Position numbers and translations under genes: made by a program. The notes beneath the pieces are model-generated. The model saw nothing but the letters and a program-made list of their open reading frames with translations. It had not been told where the DNA came from and did no database searches. Of a DNA stretch of 64,000 bases, positions 56,027 through 64,000 are shown piece by piece (within the stretch, counting starts at the first letter, position 1; every line of letters begins with the position of its first letter). Origin of the DNA: Actinostola sp. cb2023 (lineage: Eukaryota > Cnidaria > Anthozoa > Actiniaria > Actinostolidae); assembly GCA_033675265.1 (NCBI GenBank), contig JAUJYZ010001274.1, positions 62,001-126,000 of the forward strand, in the 5' to 3' direction.

Positions 56027-56129
56027 CTGCAAGTAGTACAACAGGCTTGTTTTATCAAGTATAAAAATATAAAGCCACACGTGCTGAATACCAGTTAAAA
56101 TATTATATACACAGTCATTCTCAAACAAA

Positions 56130-56555
56130 TAATTGACTGTCGTTATGTTATTACTCACGCTAAACCATTGCAAATATCCAAAACAACAGTAGAGTCTCTA
56201 AAGTAGTAGACTAATAATTGACTGTCGTTATGTTATTACTCACGCTAAGCCATTGCAAATATCCAAAACAACAGTAGAGTCTCTAAAGTAGTAGACTAAT
56301 AATTGACTGTCGTTATGTTATTACTCACGCTAAACCATTGCAAATATCCAAAACAACAGTAGAGTCTCTAAAGTAGTAGACTAATAATTGACTGTCGTTA
56401 TGTTATTACTCACGCTAAGCCATTGCAAATATCCAAAACAACAGTAGAGTCTCTAAAGTAGTATACTAATAATTGACTGTCGTTATGTTATCACGCTAAA
56501 CCATTGCAAATATCCAAAACAACAGCAGAGTCTCTAAAGTAGTATACTTTAGAAA
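56130..56555. repeat. 86-bp tandem repeat, five copies
   Basis: Unit ATTGACTGTCGTTATGTTAT, ACTCACGCTAAACCATTGCA, AATATCCAAAACAACAGTAG, with few differences; the last copy is shortened. Confidence 0.93.
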
Positions 56556-56560
56556 AAAAT

Positions 56561-57081
56561 GTTTATCAACAGTTATACGACTACCTTAACGAAAACAAAT
56601 TATTAACTACATAAGTGCCAATCAGGTTTTCGATCACTCCATAGTACCCTCACAGCACTTCTTGATGCTACCAACAACTGGTCAGTTAACATTGACAATG
56701 GCCTTATAAATGGAGTTATCTTTATTGATCTCAGAAAGGCCTTCGACACGATAGACCATCAAATAGTGCTGCAAAAACTTGCCAACTATGGGGTTGATCT
56801 GAATGCACTGAAATGGTTCAGCTCCTATTTGAGTAATCGAAATCAAAAATGTAATGTTAACGGCTGCCTATTGTGGGGTCCCTCAAGGGAGTATACTTGG
56901 ACCCTTACTCTTCTTAACATACATAAATGACCTGCCAAACTGCCTCGACACTGCCTCTGCTAAGATGTTCGCTGATGATACCAATATTAGTGTCTCTGAT
57001 AGAAACCTGCATGAGCTTGAGCCAGTTATCAACTCTGAGCTCATAAACCTTAATTGCTGGTTGAAAGCAAATAGGCTAAGC
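56561..57081 (+). pseudogene. Non-LTR retrotransposon reverse transcriptase, 5' fragment
   Basis: Pieces: [89 protein letters not shown] and [14 protein letters not shown]-x-K-A-F-D-T-I-D-H, G-V-P-Q-G-S-x-L-G-P and F-A-D-D-T are RT blocks of Jockey/CR1-type elements. Frameshifts near 56615 and 56870. Truncated at the 5' end and interrupted at 57082. Confidence 0.88.
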
Positions 57082-58830
57082 GACTGGGAGCAGTGAGCTG
57101 GTGCTCAAAAGCGTCACAAAATGATTTTTTTTGAAAATACAAAATATGCAATTTCGTTTATGTAAAATTGTAGACAATAACGAAGAACATCAGAATCGAT
57201 ATTTTTCATTTATTATTATTAAAATAACACCAATTATTCTGGCCATCAATGGAATAATCCGCGTGTGGCCTGGTAACGAGTCTAAACACATCTTATTCTA
57301 TTTGTGAAAAACTGCTATAAATTTTAGCATGATCATAAAATATTAGTGTTAAATACGAGAATTAAGGCAATTCCCTTGTTTTGCATTGCGCACGCTCAAT
57401 TGCGCACGATTCTGAAGCTCGCGCGAGCTTGCGCACAATGGAGACCATTGGAACTCGTTAAATATTTCAAATGTAACTGACGTTTTTTCAAAATAAATCG
57501 AAAACGAGAATGGTGGCCCCCATTTTTTTGAGTTCTTTAATAATCGGTGCTGCGTATGATATATCGAAATATGAAGGAACGTTTATTGGATAAATTTTCA
57601 AACATTTAGATGAGAATAGTTAAAGCGTACGATTTCTGGACGCACATACTTGCATGTTTCGTTAATATTTCAACAATCATAGTCATTCAGTTACTTTGAT
57701 TGATTTAGTAGAAGTAAACTTAGAATTATATGTAATCTATGTTGTAAGGAAGTTCTTTGGACCGAGAAAAAAGGTTTTTCATTACAACTTCCGGTTGCTA
57801 CCACATTTGGCTATACACCTATAAATTGATATATTTGAAGAGCATCTAGCGCGAAAACGAGAATGGTGACCCCCTCTTTTTATTGCAGTTTTTAAATGTT
57901 CATTACATAATTAATGTCCATGCCAAGTTTCAGAACAAAGTTATTGGCAAAACTTATTTTAAGGAATTATAAAGAGCCGAAAAGGTTTTGCGTGACTACG
58001 TGTTGTATTATGCAAATCATTGGCCTTTGTGTCGACAAAAAATTCAGGAAACTTCCTAGGGTAACAGAAAAATAAAATTAACCAGTGTAAGATATTTTTT
58101 ACCGCCATACTATTATATGCTGAATGGACAACTTGCTCCCAAAAATCTGTTGAAATCCTGATTGAAGTACTGGCATTAAAGCGCGAAATTTGAAAGACAA
58201 ATGATGTTTTGATTGCATTTTTTGTCTGTCGACAGATGCATTCAGTCAACTTTGATGTTATATAATTACTGAAGTATAAGTCCGATTTTAAACAGAGGAA
58301 CGCCAAATTGTTAATAAATTAATGGACTTTATATATTTCTTATAGTTTCTGATTTTCTATCTGGATTTGATATTTTTTTCGTCAAAACATATAGTTATGT
58401 AGAAAATCGGAACAAAAGGGGACACCTAATCTTTCATTGAAAACTTCCGCAATAATCTACAAACCAAAACGTCTTTAAGGAATTGACACTAAATATGTTT
58501 TTCTCTCATATCTCTACTTATTCTAGCAACATCACGTTTTTATTCGACTCTATTATAAAGACGAAATTCAGTGAGACAGCCGTGTACAGCTCTAAATATG
58601 TGACGGGGGACATGCTAATTTCATACAGTCCTTCCTAATTGATATCCAGATTTCACTCTAAATACAGTTTTATAGTTTTGTTTTTGCTTACTAAGCGATA
58701 ATTTTATCATTTCTTGTCAAAATTGTGCTGAAATAATTGTCATTTCTCTACCCGATTACAGTAAGATCATCATGACAATTCAAACGTTCCACATAAGTTG
58801 ACTTTGAGTACCAGCTCACTGCTCCCAGTC
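57082..58830. mobile_element. 1,749-bp DNA transposon inserted in the reverse transcriptase (AAGC duplication)
   Basis: The ends GACTGGGAGCAGTGAGCTGG and its complement are near-perfect over 27 bp. AAGC occurs once on each side (57078-57081, 58831-58834), and removing the element and one AAGC restores the RT frame ...ANRLSLNIAKTEF. No transposase is visible; the minus-strand frame at 57959-58306 is not recognisable. The 4-bp duplication limits the superfamily (Sola- or Chapaev-like are possible). Confidence 0.92.
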
Positions 58831-59300
58831 AAGCCTAAATATTGCAAAAACCGAGTTTATGATAATGGGCTCACGGCAGAAACTTAGTGCTGAAGCAAAT
58901 AATTACAATATTAACGTTGAAATTGAGAGCAAATCCATCAAGAGAGTCGATCACTCCAAGTCCCTAGGCGTGGTCATTGATGATCGACTCTCTTGGTCCA
59001 ACCACATAAATGACCTGTGCAAAAAAGGTCTCGTCGGGCATAGGTGCCCTCAGAAGGATGAGGCCCTTTATTTCAACAACCACAGCGCGCTGTACAAATT
59101 TACAATGCATTAATCCAGCCCCATTTTGACTACTGCAGTAGTAGTGTGTGGGATGGATTAAGCAATAAATTAAGCGATAAGTTACAGAAACTCCAAAATC
59201 GCGCAGCTAGAGTTATATTGAGAGCCAGTTACTACGCCAGTTCCAAGTCTCTCCTTGAAAAGCTGAACTGGGTCCCACTAGACAAACGCCGGTGTCACAT
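58831..59300 (+). pseudogene. Non-LTR retrotransposon reverse transcriptase, 3' fragment
   Basis: It continues after the insertion as LNIAKTEFMIMGSRQKL, VDHSKSLGVVIDDRLSWSNH, then after a shift near 59020 YNALIQPHFDYCSSVWDGLS and LQKLQNRAARVILRASYYAS, ending LNWVPLDKRRCHI. These are the thumb and post-RT motifs of Jockey/CR1-type elements. Truncated after RRCHI. Confidence 0.88.
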
Positions 59301-59339
59301 TATTAAGCGTCTCCCCATTATTAAACGTCCCCCCATATA

Positions 59340-60220
59340 ACTACGCATGCGCGTCACGCGCCAGTGCGTTTTCCATGAGAAACTGTCCCCCTCACACGGT
59401 GTCTCGAGCACATGAAATAGATCGATTAAAAAACACATTTCCTAACAGCAAAGTTGAACCAACTCTTCGAAAATCAAGAGAATAATTAACAAGAAAGAAA
59501 ACGCTTGATTGTTTTTAATGTGATATTTAAGTTTCCTATAATAAACTAACGATGGAAATGAGTTAATTTTCGGCTGTTTATAGCAACCATATCTCTGTCA
59601 TGACGGGGTCAACCAAATATATCCAGATTGAAATCCAACACACAAAACTTTAACCCCCAAAAATGTATAATGATGTGAAACAAGTAATTCAAAAGATACA
59701 AATTAATGAGAAAAGAATGCAAACGGTACACATCGAGATTTAAAAATAAATACGGTTAGGAGTACGTTCTTTGCAGTACAATACAATACAATACAATAAC
59801 TTTTATTTAAACACGATAATATTTAAAGCTAAAGCTTGTGGGGTCGTTAAGTGTCGTTAATTTGCAGTGGTGTATATTCCAGTGATGATCAGTGATTTTA
59901 TAAAATCGAAATAAACCAATAAGACCTTAGTCTCCCATGCACATAAGTTCTATCAAGAAGGCAATTACTTCATCGTTACACGGAAAGCTACTTCAGAGCC
60001 GTAGAAACCAAATAAGAGGTCATAATAATATATATGAATTATAAAAAATAGACTTCTAATGTACGTGACATTTCTAAAACTGCATTGGTAGATCGTCACT
60101 AGAGCTGGTCGCTTACAAGCGATCACGCGATGAAACTAGGGATATGTAAATATGCTATATTCATTTTCTTAAAGAAGTGTATACTTTGAATTGACTAAAG
60201 TGATAATTAATATCAATCAG
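59340..60220. other. No gene seen
   Basis: AT-rich DNA with a retroelement tail at 59774-59855. No exon of the ADAM signal peptide could be found here. Confidence 0.4.
59774..59855 (-). mobile_element. 3' end of the same retroelement family as 23020-23100
   Basis: ACAATACAATACAATAACTT followed by TTATTTAAACACG and AAAGCTAAAGCTTGTGGGGT parallels the copy at 23020. Confidence 0.6.
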
Positions 60221-60221
60221 A

Positions 60222-63200
60222 ATCATGGCTTGGTTCATAGCTATGATATCTTGTCTCCCTCTTGTAATACAGAGGGGGGACATTTTATCATGGCTTGGTT
60301 CATGGCTATGATATCTTGTCTCCCTCTTGTAATACAGAGGGGGGACATTTTATCATGGCTTGGTTCACGGCTATGATATCTTGTCTCCCTCTTGTAATAC
60401 AGAGGGGGGACATTTTATCATGGCTTGGTTCACGGCTATGATATCTTGTCTCCCTCTTGTAATACAGAGGGGGGACATTTTATCATGGCTTGGTTCACGG
60501 CTATGATATCTTGTCTCCCTCTTGTAATACAGAGGGGGGACATTTTATCATGGCTTGGTTCACGGCTATGATATCTTGTCTCCCTCTTGTAATACAGAGG
60601 GGGGACATTTTATCATGGCTTGGTTCACGGCTATGATATCTTGTCTCCCTCTTGTAATACAGAGGGGGGACATTTTATCATGGCTTGGTTCACGGCTATG
60701 ATATCTTGTCTCCCTCTTGTAATACAGAGGGGGGACATTTTATCATGGCTTGGTTCACGGCTATGATATCTTGTCTCCCTCTTGTAATACAGAGGGGGGA
60801 CATTTTATCATGGCTTGGTTCACGGCTATGATATCTTGTCTCCCTCTTGTAATACAGAGGGGGGACATTTTATCATGGCTTGGTTCACGGCTATGATATC
60901 TTGTCTCCCTCTTGTAATACAGAGGGGGGACATTTTATCATGGCTTGGTTCACGGCTATGATATCTTGTCTCCCTCTTGTAATACAGAGGGGGGACATTT
61001 TATCATGGCTTGGTTCACGGCTATGATATCTTGTCTCCCTCTTGTAATACAGAGGGGGGGGGGGGACATTTTATCATGGCTTGGTTCACGGCTATGATAT
61101 CTTGTCTCCCTCTTGTAATACAGAGGGGGGACATTTTATCATGGCTTGGTTCACGGCTATGATATCTTGTCTCCCTCTTGTAATACAGAGGGGGGACATT
61201 TTATCATGGCTTGGTTCACGGCTATGATATCTTGTCTCCCTCTTGTAATACAGAGGGGGGACATTTTATCATGGCTTGGTTCACGGCTATGATATCTTGT
61301 CTCCCTCTTGTAATACAGAGGGGGGACATTTTATCATGGCTTGGTTCACGGCTATGATATCTTGTCTCCCTCTTGTAATACAGAGGGGGGACATTTTATC
61401 ATGGCTTGGTTCACGGCTATGATATCTTGTCTCCCTCTTGTAATACAGAGGGGGGACATTTTATCATGGCTTGGTTCACGGCTATGATATCTTGTCTCCC
61501 TCTTGTAATACAGAGGGGGGACATTTTATCATGGCTTGGTTCACGGCTATGATATCTTGTCTCCCTCTTGTAATACAGAGGGGGGACATTTTATCATGGC
61601 TTGGTTCACGGCTATGATATCTTGTCTCCCTCTTGTAATACAGAGGGGGGACATTTTATCATGGCTTGGTTCACGGCTATGATATCTTGTCTCCCTCTTG
61701 TAATACAGAGGGGGGACATTTTATCATGCTTGGTTCACGGCTATGATATCTTGTCTCCCTCTTGTAATACAGAGGGGGGACATTTTATCATGGCTTGGTT
61801 CACGGCTATGATATCTTGTCTCCCTCTTTGTAATACAGAGGGGGGACATTTTATCATGGCTTGTTCGCTATGATATTGGCTTTGTCTATGATATCTCTCC
61901 CTCTTGTAATACAGAGGGGGGACATTTTATCATGGCTTGGTTCACGGCTATATGATATCTTGTCTCCCTCTTGTAATACAGAGGGGGGACATTTTATCAT
62001 GGCTTGGTTCACGGCTATGACCTGTCTCCCTCTTTACAGAGGGGGGACATTTTAATATCTTGTCTCCCTCTTGTAATACAGAGGGGGGACATTTTATCAG
62101 AATGGAACTCAATTGAAGTCATGGCTTGGTTCACGGCTATGATATCTTGTCTCCCTCTTGTAATACAGAGGGGGGACATTTTATCATGGCTTGGTTCACG
62201 GCTATGATCTTGTCTCCCTCTTGTAATACAGAGGGGGGACATTTTATCATGGCTTGGTTCACGGCTATGATATCTTGTCTCCCTCTTGTAATACAGAGGG
62301 GGGACATTTTATCATGGCTTGGTTCACGGCTATGATATCTTGTCTCCCTCTTGTAATACAGAGGGGGGGGACATTTTATCATGGCTTGGTTCACGGCTAT
62401 GATATCTTGTCTCCCTCTTGTAATACAGAGGGGGGACATTTTATCATGGCTTGGTTCACGGCTATGATATCTTGTCTCCCTCTTGTAATACAGAGGGGGG
62501 ACATTTTATCATGGCTTGGTTCACGGCTATGATATGATATCTTGTCTCCCTCTTGTAATTTTACAGCTTGGGGGGGACATCTTTTATCATACAGCTTGGA
62601 CATTTTCATGGCTTGCTACGGATATGATTGTCTCCCTCTTGTAATACAGAGGGGGGACATTTTATCATGGCTTGGTTCACGGCTATGATATCTTGTCTCC
62701 CTCTTGTAATACAGAGGGGGGACATTTTATCATGGCTTGGTTCACGGCTATGATATCTTGTCTCCCTCTTGTAATACAGAGGGGGGACATTTTATCATGG
62801 CTTGGTTCACGGCTATGATATCTTGTCTCCCTCTTGTAATACAGAGGGGGGGACATTTTATCATGGCTTGGTTCACGGCTATGATATCTTGTCTCCCTCT
62901 TGTAATACAGAGGGGGGACATTTTATCATGGCTTGGTTCACGGCTATGATATCTTGTCTCCCTCTTGTAATACAGAGGGGGGACATTTTATCATGGCTTG
63001 GTTCACGGCTATGATATCTTGTCTCCCTCTTGTAATACAGAGGGGGGACATTTTATCATGGCTTGGTTCACGGCTATGATATCTTGTCTCCCTCTTGTAA
63101 TACAGAGGGGGGACATTTTATCATGGCTTGGTTCACGGCTATGATATATCTGTCTCCCTCTTGTAATACAGAGGGGGGACATTTTATCATGGCTTGGTTC

Positions 63201-64000
63201 ACGGCTATGATATCTTGTCTCCCTCTTGTAATACAGAGGGGGGACATTTTATCATGGCTTGGTTCACGGCTATGATATCTTGTCTCCCTCTTGTAATACA
63301 GAGGGGGGACATTTTATCATGGCTTGGTTCACGGCTATGATATCTTGTCTCCCTCTTGTAATACAGAGGGGGGACATTTTATCATGGCTTGGTTCACGGC
63401 TATGATATCTTGTCTCCCTCTTGTAATACAGAGGGGGGACATTTTATCATGGCTTGGTTCACGGCTATGATATCTTGTCTCCCTCTTGTAATACAGAGGG
63501 GGGACATTTTATCATGGCTTGGTTCACGGCTATGATATCTTGTCTCCCTCTTGTAATACAGAGGGGGGACATTTTATCATGGCTTGGTTCACGGCTATGA
63601 TATCTTGTCTCCCTCTTGTAATACAGAGGGGGGACATTTTATCATGGCTTGGTTCACGGCTATGATATCTTGTCTCCCTCTTGTAATACAGAGGGGGGAC
63701 ATTTTATCATGGCTTGGTTCACGGCTATGATATCTTGTCTCCCTCTTGTAATACAGAGGGGGGACATTTTATCATGGCTTGGTTCACGGCTATGATATCT
63801 TGTCTCCCTCTTGTAATACAGAGGGGGGACATTTTATCATGGCTTGGTTCACGGCTATGATATCTTGTCTCCCTCTTGTAATACAGAGGGGGGACATTTT
63901 ATCATGGCTTGGTTCACGGCTATGATATCTTGTCTCCCTCTTGTAATACAGAGAGGGGGACATTTTATCATGGCTTGGTTCACGGCTATGATATCTTGTC
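60222..64000. repeat. 65-bp tandem satellite, about 58 copies, continuing past the window end
   Basis: Unit ATGGCTTGGTTCACGGCTAT, GATATCTTGTCTCCCTCTTG, TAATACAGAGGGGGGACATT, TTATC. Copies are almost identical except at 61730-62640, where deletions, fused units and G-run changes cluster. CCCTC...GAGGG in each unit can form a small stem. Methionine-starting frames in the array are artefacts. Confidence 0.97.

Noticed and set aside
57959..58306. 115-codon minus-strand ORF inside the 1.75-kb transposon
   Set aside because: No transposase motifs, AT-rich composition, and it is bounded by chance stops. The element is probably non-autonomous.
60222..64000. Regularly repeated 65-bp units resembling a CRISPR array, and Met-starting ORFs in it
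   Set aside because: There are no unique spacers between repeats, the host is eukaryotic, and the ORFs simply read the satellite.

Overview
Source: this is eukaryotic DNA from an invertebrate animal. The base composition is AT-rich, coding sequence is broken into short exons by GT-AG introns of 0.1 to 9 kb, and minisatellites, foldback elements, DNA transposons and non-LTR retrotransposon pieces are abundant. The domains present (ADAM protease, TSP1, fibrinogen-related modules of the GGGWTLLVTS type, F5/8C, and a beta-trefoil-like CVHPNGG module) and the transposon families are the mix I associate with cnidarians, most likely an anthozoan. That placement is inference. Nothing looks bacterial or viral. 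|| Main gene: a single minus-strand gene runs from about 56.0 kb down to at least 7.7 kb. I traced 36 exons whose splice phases agree at every junction. In order they encode an ADAM prodomain with an NCG cysteine-switch-like motif, a furin-type RLRR site formed across an exon junction, a reprolysin catalytic domain with an intact HEMGHNFGYNH zinc site, a disintegrin domain, an ADAM cysteine-rich region, an EGF-like unit, TSP1, three fibrinogen-related modules, a second TSP1 and a C-terminal trefoil-like module. The signal-peptide exon (expected above 56.1 kb) and the stop-codon exon (expected below 7.6 kb) were not found. Without exons 14-18 the visible coding length is 4,151 nt; with them it is 4,979 nt. 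|| Two features of this gene stand out. First, exons 14-18 (29.6-31.4 kb) form an in-frame 828-nt cassette sitting in the cysteine-rich region. Its order is circularly permuted: the end of an F5/8C domain, then a trefoil, then the start and middle of an F5/8C domain. Second, the intron before exon 4 holds about ten tandem 76-bp copies of the 3' splice site plus the first ~35 nt of exon 4, giving an array of decoy splice acceptors, each followed by an early stop. || Layout: 0-7.6 kb holds foldback elements, a DUF6589-like relic and a 16-bp minisatellite. 7.4-11.2 kb holds pogo/Tigger-like TIRs, a MITE, a possible DIRS/LTR-like promoter region and a U6 snRNA fragment. 7.6-24 kb carries the 3' half of the gene. 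24.4-28.7 kb holds a Crypton relic and a SAP/SWIM element with inverted arms. 29.6-34 kb carries the cassette and the disintegrin and catalytic exons. 34.8-41.9 kb is a 7-kb transposon with ~1-kb inverted arms inside intron 7. 42-49 kb carries catalytic exons between three satellite arrays. 49.8-55.5 kb is a transposon-rich intron with a TTAA element, a Crypton relic and a two-exon gene. 56.1-59.3 kb has a tandem array and a retrotransposon split by a 1.75-kb transposon with a clear AAGC target duplication. 60.2-64.0 kb is a 65-bp satellite that runs off the end. Transposon genes carry many frameshifts, whereas the ADAM exons carry none, so I infer that the ADAM gene is maintained.
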